Positions 9,612-17,329 of a stretch of 35,069 nt of DNA are shown one piece after another. Positions within the stretch are counted from its first letter, which is position 1. Each line of letters opens with the position of its first letter. The translations under genes and the position numbers were made by a program. The DNA is from Streptomyces somaliensis DSM 40738 (GTDB lineage Bacteria; Actinomycetota; Actinomycetes; Streptomycetales; Streptomycetaceae), in the NCBI GenBank assembly GCA_012396115.1, contig JAAXOU010000021.1, positions 1 through 35,069 on the forward strand, given 5' to 3'. The notes below the pieces were generated by a model. It was given only the letters and a program-made list of their open reading frames with translations, searched no databases and was not told the origin of the DNA.

Positions 9612-10898
9612 ATGGGACACGAGGACGGCGGCCGGGTCGGGCGGCGCGGAATGGTCGTGGGAGCGGCGGGACTGGTGGCCTCGCTGCTGGTCACCGGTGA
9701 CGCGACCGGTGCGGTGGGACCGGGCCCGAGGGGCGGCGGGGGCGGCGGGCCCCGGCGCGGAGGGGCGCGTACGGAGGAGTTCCGCGGGATGTGGGTGGCG
9801 ACGGTCGCCAACCGCGACTGGCCCTCCCGCGCCGGACTGCCCGCGGCCGACCAGCGCGCCGAGCTGGTCGCCCTGCTCGACCGGGCCGTGGAGTGCCGCC
9901 TCAACACGGTGATCCTCCAGGTGCGGCCGACCGCCGACGCCCTGTGGCCCTCGCCGTACGAGCCGTGGGCCCAGTGCCTCACCGGCGTCCAGGGCCGGGA
10001 CCCCGGCTGGGACCCGCTCGGCACGGCCGTCGCGGAGGCCCACCGGCGCGGCCTGCAACTGCACGCCTGGTTCAACCCGTACCGCGTCGCCACCCACGCC
10101 GACCCTTCGCGCCTGGTCGGGAACCACCCGGCGCGCCGCAACCCGGACTGGGTCGTCCCCCACGGCGGGAGGCTCTACTACGACCCGGGCCTGCCGCAGG
10201 TCCGGCGGTTCGTCCAGGACGCCGTGCTGGACGCGGTGGCCCGCTACGACGTCGACGCCGTCCACTTCGACGACTACTTCTACCCCTATCCGGTCGCCGG
10301 GCAGGTCTTCGACGACGACGCCTCCTACGGGGCGCACGGCGGGGGCTTCCCCGACCGGGCGGCCTGGCGGCGGAACAACGTCGACCTGCTGGTCCACGAG
10401 ACGTCCCGGCGGATCAAGGAGGTCAAGCCGGAGGTGGGGTTCGGCATCAGCCCCTTCGGGATCTGGCGCAACGCCACCACCGACCCGCGCGGCTCCGACA
10501 CGCGCGGCCTGCAGGCGTACGACGACCTGCACGCCGACACCCGCACCTGGGTCAGGGAGGGCTGGATCGACTACATCGCCCCCCAGCTGTACTGGCACAT
10601 CGGCTTCGGGGCCGCCGACTACGCCGCGCTGGTGCCCTGGTGGAACGAGACGGTGCGCGGCACCGGCGTCCACCTCTACGTGGGGGAGGCCCTGTACCGG
10701 GCGGGGGACCCGGCGGCGCCCGCCCCGTGGCAGGACCCGGCGGAGCTGTCCCGGCACCTCGCCCTCGCCCGCGCCCACGACCAGGTGCTCGGGCACGCCT
10801 TCTTCGGCGCCCGGGACGTGGTCGCGGACCGGATCGGTGCGATGGCCGAGGTGGTGGCCGACCACTACCCGACGCCGGTCCGCCCGCCCGGGTGGTGA
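9612..10898 (+). CDS. Exported GHL10-type glycoside-hydrolase-like protein
   Basis: This 428-residue protein has a twin-arginine-like signal at its start (GRRGMVVGAAGLVASLL, residues about 11-27), suggesting export through Tat. The mature part is a TIM-barrel of the glycosyl-hydrolase-like 10 family (formerly DUF187, relatives of YngK). It begins with EEFRGMWVATVANRDWPS and contains LNTVILQVRPTADALWPS, LHAWFNPYR, VDAVHFDDYFYPYP and WIDYIAPQLYWHIG. The Asp residues in HFDDYF lie where barrel hydrolases carry catalytic acids. Family members are cell-envelope or polysaccharide-related, but the substrate is unknown. ATG at 9612 is preceded by a weak purine site. No neighbouring carbohydrate gene helps narrow its role. 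Confidence 0.88.
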   Translation: MGHEDGGRVGRRGMVVGAAGLVASLLVTGDATGAVGPGPRGGGGGGPRRGGARTEEFRGMWVATVANRDWPSRAGLPAADQRAELVALLDRAVECRLNTVILQVRPTADALWPSPYEPWAQCLTGVQGRDPGWDPLGTAVAEAHRRGLQLHAWFNPYRVATHADPSRLVGNHPARRNPDWVVPHGGRLYYDPGLPQVRRFVQDAVLDAVARYDVDAVHFDDYFYPYPVAGQVFDDDASYGAHGGGFPDRAAWRRNNVDLLVHETSRRIKEVKPEVGFGISPFGIWRNATTDPRGSDTRGLQAYDDLHADTRTWVREGWIDYIAPQLYWHIGFGAADYAALVPWWNETVRGTGVHLYVGEALYRAGDPAAPAPWQDPAELSRHLALARAHDQVLGHAFFGARDVVADRIGAMAEVVADHYPTPVRPPGW

Positions 10899-10932
10899 GG
10901 CGCACGGGGACGGGAAGGGCCCGGGGGGTGGC

Positions 10933-11139
10933 TCAGGCGTGTTCCCCGGGCCGTTCCCTGCGACGTACGACGGCGTCCGGGCCCGGGGACATCACGGCCT
11001 CGTGCCCGTCGTCGTCGAAGCGGACCCGGTACGGCGGATGGCCGTGCTCGCCCAGGACCTCGACGATCTCGGCCGTACGGTCGTGCCGGCCGACCACGCG
11101 GCCGTGCACCAGCAGCTCGTCGCCCACGGTTGCTTCCAT
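10933..11139 (-). CDS. DUF1918 small protein
   Basis: This 68-residue protein is of the DUF1918 type: a small beta-rich SH3-like fold with VGDELLVHGRVVGRHDRTAEIVEV at the start and PYRVRFDDDGHEAVMSPGPDAVV in the middle. Such proteins are common and numerous in Streptomyces, and their function is unknown. The ATG at 11139 follows an excellent GAGGAGG site. It is convergent with the glycosidase-like gene (34 bases apart). The gap upstream (11140-11229, 90 bases) holds nothing recognisable beyond its promoter. Confidence 0.8.
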   Translation of the reverse strand: MEATVGDELLVHGRVVGRHDRTAEIVEVLGEHGHPPYRVRFDDDGHEAVMSPGPDAVVRRRERPGEHA

Positions 11140-11229
11140 CGGAAGGGACCTCCTCGCACAGATCTGTCCGTATCTGGGAGTCTATGTCCGCGGGCGTGGT
11201 CCGTCTCATCCGGAGCGTTCCCGTCCGTC

Positions 11230-11835
11230 TCAGAACCCGGGCGCCGACCCGGTGAGGAACTCCGCCCGGTCCAGCAGCCCCGGCGTCAGCCGCACCCCGG
11301 TCAGCCGCTCCGCCAGGGCGAACGCCGCCTCCGCCGCCGCCTCCGGGGCCGCCTCGTCCCCGCGCGGGTCGAAGCCGACCTCCCGCATCAGCGCCACCGC
11401 CCCGTCCGGGACGGCGCGGCCCCGCGCGTACGGCAGGAGCGGCTCGAAGCGCAGCCGCGGCTCGCCGTCCGCGTACCGGCTGAAGTGGTCCACCGCGGTC
11501 ACGTTCCGGAAGTGCGCGACCAGCTCGGTGCCCCGCGACAGGGGGACCGCCGCTTCGTCGAGGCTGCCCAGGTAGCCGTTCGGCTCCACCATCAGCGTCC
11601 AGCCGTCGACCGCGCACAGGCCCAGGAAGTGCCGGTCGCCGCCGAACTCCCCCCACGCCCGCGCCGCGGCCCCGACCAGCGCGGCTATCCCCGCCACCCG
11701 CCCGTCCGCACGCGCGCGCAATCGCCGGAGCGCCTCCTCCGGGGAGACCGCGTGCACCAGCGTCACGCAGTAGGCCTCGATCAGCTCCGGGCAGTGGTCA
11801 CCGAGCCAGCGGTAGTCGGCAGCAGTCGCGTTCAT
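11230..11835 (-). CDS. DUF6461 domain protein
   Basis: This 201-residue soluble protein has the layout of the Streptomyces DUF6461 family. It opens with YRWLGDHCPELIEAYCVTL, continues with a central GWTLMVEPNGYLGS motif and LSRGTELVAHFRNVTAVDHFSRYADGE, and ends with FEPLLPY…LMREVGFDP and a helical C-terminus. Function is unknown; such proteins are often in accessory or toxin/antitoxin-like neighbourhoods, and no specific link is visible here. The start ATG at 11835 is divergent from the acetyltransferase gene, with only 57 bases between the two start codons, so the two promoters must overlap or be leaderless. Confidence 0.75.
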   Translation of the reverse strand: MNATAADYRWLGDHCPELIEAYCVTLVHAVSPEEALRRLRARADGRVAGIAALVGAAARAWGEFGGDRHFLGLCAVDGWTLMVEPNGYLGSLDEAAVPLSRGTELVAHFRNVTAVDHFSRYADGEPRLRFEPLLPYARGRAVPDGAVALMREVGFDPRGDEAAPEAAAEAAFALAERLTGVRLTPGLLDRAEFLTGSAPGF

Positions 11836-11892
11836 GTCCCGATCGTGGCAGTCGTCGCTGACGACAGGCCCGCCTTCTGCGACTGTTCGACC

Positions 11893-12384
11893 ATGAAGGA
11901 GACGAACGCTTTCGGCTCGTATGAAATCTCGACCGACCCTGATCGACTCGACCGCGCGCAGATCCACCGGTGGCTGTCCACCGACACGTACTGGGCGCTC
12001 GGCCGCAGCCGCGGGAAGCAGGACGCCGCGATCGACGGCTCGCTCAACTTCGGGGCGTACGCGAAGGAGGGCGGCGCCATGGCCGCGTACGCGCGCGTGG
12101 TCACCGACCTCGCGACGTTCGCCTGGCTCTGCGACGTGTACGTGGCCCCCGCCGCCCGCGGCGGGGGCCTGGGCACCGCCCTGGTCGCGGCCGTCCGCGA
12201 CCACCTCGCGCCGTACGGCGTCAACCGCGTCGCACTGGCCACTCGGGACGCCCACGGCGTCTACGGGAAGGCCGGCTTCACGCCCCTGGAGGACCCCCGG
12301 GAGTGGATGACCCTGGACCCGCGGCGGCCCGGGCCGGCGGGCGCCGCGGGGCCGGAGGCCACCCGGCCCAACGGCACGGACTAG
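11893..12384 (+). CDS. GNAT-family N-acetyltransferase
   Basis: This 163-residue acetyl-CoA-dependent acyltransferase has the GNAT fold. The N-terminal strand/helix (FGSYEISTDPDRLD…IHRWLSTDTYWALGRS) is followed by motif A, VYVAPAARGGGLGTALV (about 79-95), which binds the pyrophosphate of acetyl-CoA. The later AHGVYGKAGF segment is motif B. The substrate is not predictable; close relatives are annotated only as GNATs. ATG at 11893 was chosen because the GNAT domain begins directly after it. The stop TAG at 12382-12384 forms part of the -10 box of the next gene. Confidence 0.87.
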   Translation: MKETNAFGSYEISTDPDRLDRAQIHRWLSTDTYWALGRSRGKQDAAIDGSLNFGAYAKEGGAMAAYARVVTDLATFAWLCDVYVAPAARGGGLGTALVAAVRDHLAPYGVNRVALATRDAHGVYGKAGFTPLEDPREWMTLDPRRPGPAGAAGPEATRPNGTD

Positions 12385-12387
12385 CCT
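12382..12387 (+). promoter_or_regulatory. -10 box for a leaderless methyltransferase transcript
   Basis: TAGCCT lies 10 bases before the ATG at 12398 and no Shine-Dalgarno sequence intervenes, so the methyltransferase mRNA is probably leaderless or nearly so. No clear -35 is present. Confidence 0.4.
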
Positions 12388-12397
12388 GGACCCCACG

Positions 12398-13567
12398 ATG
12401 AACCGTCTGACCACGTCATGGGGCGAGTACGCGCTCACCCGCTTCCCCGAGCACCCCCGCGACCCCCTCCGGGCCTGGGACGCCGCCGACGAGTACCTGC
12501 TGCGGCACCTCGCCGAGCCGGACGCTTCCGCCCTCGCCGGGACCGTCGCCGTGGTCGGCGACCGCTGGGGCGCGCTGGTCACGGCCCTGGCCGACCACCC
12601 GGACACCGGCTCCGCCGCGGAGCTGGTGCAGATCACCGACTCGTACCTCGGCCGCGAGGCCACCCGGGCCAACCTCGCCCGCGCCGGCCACGCCGAGGAC
12701 CGCGTGCGCCTCCTCACCACTCGGGACACCCCGCCGGAGCGCGTCGACGTCCTGCTGGTCCGCGTGCCCAGGAGCTTGGCCCTCCTGGAGGACCAGTTGC
12801 ACCGCCTGGCACCCGCCCTGCACGCGGGGACCACCGTCGTCGGCACCGGTATGGTCAAGGAGATCCACACCTCCACGCTCACCCTCTTCGAGCGGCTCGT
12901 CGGCCCCACCCGCACCTCCCTCGCGGTGAGGAAGGCCCGGCTCGTCCACGCCACCCCCGACCCGGCCCTCACGCGCCCGCGCAACCCCTGGCCGCACCGG
13001 TACGCCCTGCCCGCCGACGCCCCGGCGGTGGCCGGGCTGACCGTCGTCAACCATGCGGGCGTCTTCTGCGCCGACCGCCTCGACATCGGCACCCGCCTGT
13101 TCCTCAAACACCTGCCGACCGGCCTCGGCGCCGCCCGCGTCCTCGACCTGGGCTGCGGCAACGGCGTGGTCGGCCTCGCCGTCGCGGTCGCGGAACCCGA
13201 CGCCGAGGTGGTCCTCACGGACGAGTCGTACCAGGCCGTCGCCTCCGCCAGGGAGACGTTCCGCGCCTCCGCGCCGCCCGGCGCGAAGGCCCGCTTCGTC
13301 GTCGGCGACGGCACCGCCGACGTACCGGACGGCTCGGTCGACGTGGTCCTCAACAACCCGCCGTTCCACAGCCACCAGGCCGTCACCGACGCGACGGCCC
13401 GCCGGATGTTCGCCGCCGCGCGCCGCGTGCTGCGCAGCGGCGGCGAACTGCGGGTCGTCGGCAACCGGCACCTCGGCCACCACGTGACGCTGCGCCGCGT
13501 GTTCGGCAACTGCGAAGTCGTCGGCAGCGACCCGAAGTTCGTGGTGCTGCGCGCCGTCAAGCGCTGA
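12398..13567 (+). CDS. RsmC/RlmG-like class I methyltransferase
   Basis: This 389-residue protein has two domains, like RsmC and RlmG, which make N2-methylguanosine in 16S or 23S rRNA. The N-terminal half (1-190) is a degenerate Rossmann-like domain. The C-terminal half is a catalytic MTS domain with the SAM-binding motif VLDLGCGNGVVGLA (about 248-261), an acidic LTDES loop (about 275-279) and the active-site NNPPFH (about 317-322), which flips the target guanine. All catalytic motifs are intact. The substrate nucleotide is not known for actinobacterial members. Its 3' end is immediately followed by the decayed CGNR gene on the other strand. Confidence 0.85.
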   Translation: MNRLTTSWGEYALTRFPEHPRDPLRAWDAADEYLLRHLAEPDASALAGTVAVVGDRWGALVTALADHPDTGSAAELVQITDSYLGREATRANLARAGHAEDRVRLLTTRDTPPERVDVLLVRVPRSLALLEDQLHRLAPALHAGTTVVGTGMVKEIHTSTLTLFERLVGPTRTSLAVRKARLVHATPDPALTRPRNPWPHRYALPADAPAVAGLTVVNHAGVFCADRLDIGTRLFLKHLPTGLGAARVLDLGCGNGVVGLAVAVAEPDAEVVLTDESYQAVASARETFRASAPPGAKARFVVGDGTADVPDGSVDVVLNNPPFHSHQAVTDATARRMFAAARRVLRSGGELRVVGNRHLGHHVTLRRVFGNCEVVGSDPKFVVLRAVKR

Positions 13568-14120
13568 CGCCGACCGGGCCCGCCCGACCGGCCCGACCGG
13601 TCCGGTCGCCCGGGGGGCCACCTCCGCGGCCTTGGCGCGCCGGCGCGGCACCCCGCTGCCCGGGACCGGGTGCACCCGCCCGCAGCCCGGCGCCGCGCAG
13701 ACCCCGCCCGGCGGCCGCCGGCGTTCCCGCCCGAGGACCACCAGGCACAGGCACGAGGACGCCGGGAACCACTCGCCCCACGGGGCGTCGTCCGACGCGT
13801 CCAGGTGCGGGTGCCACGGGCCGCCGCCGTGCGAGGCGAGCCGCAGCGGGTCGGGACCGCGCGCGAGCAGCCGGTTCAGCTCCGCGACCGCCGCGTCGAG
13901 GCCGTCGGCGGCGAACACCCGGCGCAGCGCCGACGCCGCGTCCCGCAGCCCGGCGGCATCCCGCTCCGACACGGTGACCGGCTCGTTCTCGCCGTGCTCC
14001 CGCAGCAGCCGCGCCACCTCGGCCGGGACCGGACCGTCGAGGGCCAACGCGTTGACGAGGGCCTCGGTGCGGCGGGGACGGCCCTGACCGAGTGACGGGA
14101 GGAGCGGTCATCGGCGTGCA
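13568..14120 (-). pseudogene. Decayed ABATE/CGNR zinc-finger protein gene
   Basis: The body (about 14089 down to 13680, one frame) reads like the Streptomyces ABATE domain: TEALVNALALDGPVPAEVARLL, a helical middle, then WHPHLDASDDAPWGEWFPAS and the first zinc-finger half CAAPGCGR. Two breaks are visible. At the 5' end an ATG at 14107 begins MTAPP in one frame, while the domain continues (PSLGQGRPRR) in another; that frame has an in-frame TGA just upstream and no ATG or GTG start. At the 3' end the second Cys pair of the CGNR finger is absent from all three frames I translated by hand, and the main frame has no stop before it runs antisense into the methyltransferase gene. Relatives are presumed transcriptional regulators. 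A TTG start near 14047 could still give a truncated product. Confidence 0.6.
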
Positions 14121-14129
14121 CCCCGGCAA

Positions 14130-14169
14130 CGTAACGCTTCCGGTGTGGTTTTCCGTCACCTGCGTAACG
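14130..14169. repeat. Direct repeat CGTAACG in a divergent intergenic region
   Basis: CGTAACG occurs at 14130-14136 and again at 14163-14169, 33 bases apart start to start (about three helical turns). The two copies lie between the divergent CGNR and MFS remnants and could be a relic operator. Confidence 0.3.
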
Positions 14170-14177
14170 TGCCGCCG

Positions 14178-14652
14178 GTGAGAGACCGCCACCCCCTCAC
14201 CCGCTGCACGGCCGGCGCCGTTCCGGCCCGCACGGGCGAGGAGACGGCCGGACCCGCGCTGCTCCCCGCGGCCGCCGCCCTCCTGGGGAACGCGCTGCTC
14301 ACGCACCTGCCGGGGCGCCCGCACCGGAGGCGGTGCTCCGGGCGGCGACCCTCCTCCAGGGCGCCGCCCTGCTGCTCGCAGCCGCGGCCGGTCACCCCGC
14401 CGCACTCCCGGCGGCCGTGGCGATCGCGGGGCCGGGGGAGGGGCCGCAGCCCACGGCGGTGTTCGCGATCCGGCACGGAGGTGCCCGGCCGGCCGCGCGC
14501 CCGGGTCTTCACGACCGGCGCCGGCTTGGAGAGCAGCGGCTTCGCGCCGGGCGCGGCCGTCGCGGGGCCGCTCGCGGAGGTCTCCCTGCCGCGTGCTGTC
14601 GGCGGCCGCCGCCGTACAGCTCCTCGCGGCGGCCGTCAGCGCTCCGGCAGGG
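14178..14652 (+). pseudogene. MFS transporter remnant (C-terminal part, multiply frameshifted)
   Basis: Membrane-protein-like text hops between frames in order: LLPAAAALLGNALLTHLPG (14251-14320), then LLQGAALLLAAAAGHPAALPA…TAVFAIRH (14333-14485, next frame), then VFTTGAGLESSGFAPGAAVAGPLAE (about 14500-14590, back to the first frame), then VLSAAAAVQLLAAAVSAPA (14593-14652, third frame). Put together these match the last third of a 12-TM MFS permease, including the short motif VFTTGAGL…GAAVAGPL typical of the penultimate helices. About 160 of the usual roughly 400 residues remain and at least three frame changes are needed, so it is dead. A GTG at 14178 may be the old start joined by a deletion. 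It ends inside the convergent cupin gene. Confidence 0.6.
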
Positions 14653-15139
14653 CGGTCCCGCACCGCGCGCAGTACCGCACCTCGGCGCCCTCGGGAGCGA
14701 GCCGGCCGCACTCGGGGCACACCCGGTCCAGCAGGCAGGCCGGCTCACCGCCCTGCTCGCGCCCCGCAGCGGTCGGCCGGCCGATCGTCATACCGGGACG
14801 CCGGCGGTGCACCGTGAGGTAGTCGAGTCCGTGCGGCCCCGCCGCCAGCCCGCGCCGCGCCCCGTGCGGCAGCCACACCACGCACCCGGCCTCCAGCGCC
14901 TCCGACCCGGCGCCGCCCGTCTCCAGCCGCCCCCGGCCGCTCACCACGAACACCAGCACGTCGAGGTCGGCCTCCACATGGACGGCCACCTCAGCGCCGG
15001 GCGCGAGCCGCACCACGTTCGCGTCGAGCTGCCGCTCCCGGACGGCGAGCCGCCACAGGGCACCGCCCCGTTCGGCGGGCATCGCGCGGACGAGGTCGGA
15101 CATCCGGGCGAGCACGCTCGCCTCCGGGGGCACTGCCAC
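14636..15139 (-). CDS. Cupin fused to a C-terminal zinc ribbon
   Basis: This 167-residue protein has two parts. Residues about 25-115 form a single cupin barrel (ANVVRLAPGAEVAVHVEADLDVLVFVVSGRGRLE…GCVVWLPHGARRGL). Only some of the usual His/Glu metal ligands are present (HVEADLDVLVFV). Residues about 140-165 form a zinc ribbon, CPECG…YCARCG, with two CxxC knuckles. The cupin may bind a small molecule or act as a quality sensor, and the ribbon may bind nucleic acid or protein; neither is established. Start GTG at 15139 follows GGGAGG with a 6-base gap; a second GTG two codons later is possible. The gene overlaps the tail of the MFS remnant. Confidence 0.75.
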   Translation of the reverse strand: MAVPPEASVLARMSDLVRAMPAERGGALWRLAVRERQLDANVVRLAPGAEVAVHVEADLDVLVFVVSGRGRLETGGAGSEALEAGCVVWLPHGARRGLAAGPHGLDYLTVHRRRPGMTIGRPTAAGREQGGEPACLLDRVCPECGRLAPEGAEVRYCARCGTALPER

Positions 15140-15217
15140 GTTGTTCCTCCCGAGAACACCGGCGGGGTGAGGGCCACCGGATCGTAGCGAGTCGCCGCCC
15201 CCGACACGCGGCAGCGG

Positions 15218-15442
15218 TCAGCGCGCCCCGGCGGCCAGCGCCCGCACCGCCCTCTCCAGCCGCTCCCGGCGCGCCCGCGGGGTGCGGGCCTGCAGCAGCG
15301 GCGGGATCACCTGGTACCGGGCCGCCCGGTCGAGCGCCTCGAACGCCTGTCGCACCAGCCCGGCCCGCCGTGACCGCCTCGGCGGCCCCGGTACCGGCGT
15401 CGGGCCGGCCGGCATCACTTTCCGTATCCCGGATGTGATCAT
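15218..15442 (-). CDS. Small basic hypothetical protein
   Basis: I do not recognise this 74-residue protein. It is strongly basic (Arg-rich), with a predicted amphipathic helical C-terminal half (LVRQAFEALDRAARYQVIPPLLQAR…RLERAVRALAAGA). It has no signal peptide or membrane segment. The ATG at 15442 lies inside a perfect palindrome (15429-15446). No Shine-Dalgarno site is visible; a GATAAT-like box a short distance upstream could give a nearly leaderless message. It is head to head with the lipoprotein gene. It may be a spurious ORF. Confidence 0.35.
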   Translation of the reverse strand: MITSGIRKVMPAGPTPVPGPPRRSRRAGLVRQAFEALDRAARYQVIPPLLQARTPRARRERLERAVRALAAGAR

Positions 15443-15446
15443 CCGG
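15429..15446. repeat. Perfect 7+4+7 palindrome, possible operator
   Basis: CCGGATG (15429-15435), TGAT, CATCCGG (15440-15446) form a perfect inverted repeat at the start codon of the small hypothetical gene, upstream of the divergent lipoprotein gene. It could be an operator or an RNA hairpin. Confidence 0.35.
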
Positions 15447-15577
15447 CCGTCACCATGATTATCTGAGGGGAGACATCGAACGGGGGATCGCACATGCGCG
15501 GCGGTGAGGCGTCTTCTCGTCCATGGACCAGAAGATCGTCTGGACCGAGCGCATTCCGGCGAAGGAGAAGTGAGCCG

Positions 15578-16069
15578 GTGTCCCGAGGACGCATCCTGAC
15601 GGCGGCCGCCGCCGTGCTCGCCCTGCTGAGCTGCCTGCCGGGCTGCTCGCCCGCGCCCACCGCCCTGGAGGGCTGCACGGGGGAGCGGGCGGTCGGCGCG
15701 ACCTCCGGGCAGCTCGCCGGCACCTACCGGGGGGAGGGCGACGCGGAGGGCGTGACGCTCGCCCTGAAGGCGTCGGAGAGCAAGCCGGGAAGCGGCACGG
15801 TCACCGTGCGCGACTGGCCGACCGGCGACTGGCACCGCGGCGAACTCGGCGAGACCTTCGACGGGTCCGGCACCTGGTCCGTGGTGCAGGGCGGCACCGC
15901 GGCCACCGAGTTCGCGCGCCTGTCCCTCTCGTTCACCGCGCCGAAGCGCTTCCTGGAGGGGGACACCCTCGACTCGCTGTCGATCGCCGAGGGCGACGGG
16001 CGCACTCACCTGTACGCGGAAGGCGACCCGGACGTCTGCCCCGCCTTCCGGCTGCGGCCGCAGGGCTGA
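15578..16069 (+). CDS. Putative lipoprotein
   Basis: This 163-residue protein has a lipoprotein signal: basic MSRGR, a hydrophobic helix (ILTAAAAVLALLSCL) and the lipobox LPGC, with Cys23 as the lipidated residue. The mature part is beta-rich (LAGTYRGEGDAEGVTLALKAS, GTVTVRDWPTG, GSGTWSVVQGG) and resembles small Streptomyces surface lipoproteins of unknown function. A further Cys pair (CTGERA…DVCPAF) may form a disulfide. GTG at 15578 was chosen because GAAGGAG lies 10 bases upstream and the signal peptide begins there; an in-frame ATG at 15494 would add an implausible Arg-rich extension. It is convergent with the DinB gene, 34 bases away. Confidence 0.75.
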   Translation: MSRGRILTAAAAVLALLSCLPGCSPAPTALEGCTGERAVGATSGQLAGTYRGEGDAEGVTLALKASESKPGSGTVTVRDWPTGDWHRGELGETFDGSGTWSVVQGGTAATEFARLSLSFTAPKRFLEGDTLDSLSIAEGDGRTHLYAEGDPDVCPAFRLRPQG

Positions 16070-16103
16070 GACCGCCCCGCCACGCCCCGCCGGCTGCGGG
16101 CCG

Positions 16104-16724
16104 TCAGGCGTGGCGGGAGCGGTACAGGTCGCGGATCAGCGCGATCTCCGCGCCGTGGTGGAGCAGCTCCTGGTTGACCCACCAGACGATGTCGACGAAC
16201 GGGTCCTCGGGGTCGCTGCCATGGGGGTACGTGCTGTGGCCCACCGTGTCCAGGGCGCGGTCGTCGGCGGCCAGCAGGGCGTTCCGCCAGGCCGTCGCGG
16301 CCGCGTCGAACTCGGCGATCGCGCCGGCCGCGTCTCCGCTCGTGCGGTAGTCGTCCCTGGTCAGGGCGTGGGTGCCCGCGGTGTGGTCGGCCCGCAGGGC
16401 CAGCAGTTCGCTGAGGTGGCTCAGCCGCCAGGCGAGCGTGGTGAAGGGCGGCGGGACCGGGTGCGGGGCGGGCGCGGTGTCACGCCCCCAGTCGCCCGTG
16501 CCGCTCAGGGCGGTCGCGCGCGGCCCCGGCCCGTCCGTGCGGCGCCGGACCGACCAGCAGCCGGGCACCGGCTCCCACAGGTACTCCTCGTCCGTGAGGG
16601 GGCCGACCTCGACGGCCGTACCGTTGCCGCTGTCCACGACGGGGCCGGCCAGCCGGTCGGCCAGCCGCTCGCGCGCGAGGTCGAACTGGTCGAGCAGCGG
16701 GATCAGGCGTGGCGGCGTGGACAT
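16104..16724 (-). CDS. DinB-superfamily protein
   Basis: This 206-residue four-helix-bundle protein is of the DinB/YfiT kind. The start PLLDQFDLARERLADRLAGP is followed by LTDEEYLWEPVPGCWSVRRR, a hallmark of actinobacterial DinB-like proteins. Later come TLAWRLSHLSELLALRADH (carrying a helix-2 His), then WVNQELLHHGAEIALIRDLYR, whose HHGAEI provides another metal-binding His. Such proteins are metal-dependent, sometimes mycothiol-using, transferases; the reaction here is unknown. ATG at 16724 follows GGGAG at good spacing. It stands in a run of minus-strand small genes between the lipoprotein and the glyoxalase pseudogene. Confidence 0.83.
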   Translation of the reverse strand: MSTPPRLIPLLDQFDLARERLADRLAGPVVDSGNGTAVEVGPLTDEEYLWEPVPGCWSVRRRTDGPGPRATALSGTGDWGRDTAPAPHPVPPPFTTLAWRLSHLSELLALRADHTAGTHALTRDDYRTSGDAAGAIAEFDAAATAWRNALLAADDRALDTVGHSTYPHGSDPEDPFVDIVWWVNQELLHHGAEIALIRDLYRSRHA

Positions 16725-16883
16725 GGCGCTCCCGGGGCGGTCGAGGGCCCGAAGTGGCTGGGGCCGCGGGCCGTTGCGGAGTGGATCCCGCGTCAACCTG
16801 GCACAGCGGCCGTCTGGCCCCGCCTCATTTTCCGTACCAGCCCGGCCCGGCGGCCGACGCGGCACCGGGAGCGTGCGCCTCCC

Positions 16884-17317
16884 TCAGTCGAGGCAGAACT
16901 CGTTGCCCTCGACGTCCTGCATCACGATGCACGACTCGTTCTCGCCGTCGGCCCGCAGCAGCCGTACGCGTACGGCCCCGAGCGCGACCAGTCGCGCGCA
17001 CTCGGCCTCCAGCACGGCGAGGCGCTCCTCGCCCACCAGGCCGGTGCCGACCCGCACGTCGAGGTGGACCCGGTTCTTGACGGCCTTGCCCTCGGGCACG
17101 CGCTGGAAGTACAGGCGCGGACCCGCCCCGAGGGGTCGGCGCAGGCGGACCACGAGCCGCGCTCCCCGGCCGGCAGCGAGCGCTGGTAGTCGTCCCACGT
17201 GGCGAACCCCTTCGGGGCGGGCGGCAGGACGTACCCCAGCACCTCGCACCAGAACCGGGCGACACGCTCCGGTTCCGCGCAGTCGAAGGTCACCTGGAAC
17301 TGCTTGATCGCCGTCAT
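16884..17317 (-). pseudogene. Glyoxalase/VOC-family gene with a single-base frameshift
   Basis: The first 62 codons (17317 down to about 17130) read as a normal VOC-family start (KQFQVTFDCAEPERVARFWCEVLGY … WSACADPSG). The rest of the domain continues in another frame (PRLYFQRVPEGKAVKNRVHLDV … ESCIVMQDVEGNEFCLD) to the TGA at 16884. One extra G in the minus-strand G-run (17126-17129) would restore a single protein of about 144 residues. So this is either a young frameshift or a sequencing error. Metal ligands His (VHLDV) and Glu (EGNEF) are retained downstream. A TAGGGT -10 box lies 6 bases before the ATG at 17317 (leaderless promoter intact). Confidence 0.75.
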
Positions 17318-17323
17318 CCGGCC

Positions 17324-17329
17324 ACCCTA
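17324..17329 (-). promoter_or_regulatory. -10 box for the leaderless VOC transcript
   Basis: TAGGGT read on the minus strand, 6 bases before the ATG at 17317, with no ribosome binding site between them. Confidence 0.45.

Noticed and set aside
14145..14822. A 225-codon plus-strand ORF as an intact gene
   Set aside because: Only two stretches look like a membrane protein, and the intervening and following parts lie in other frames, so it is treated as an MFS remnant.
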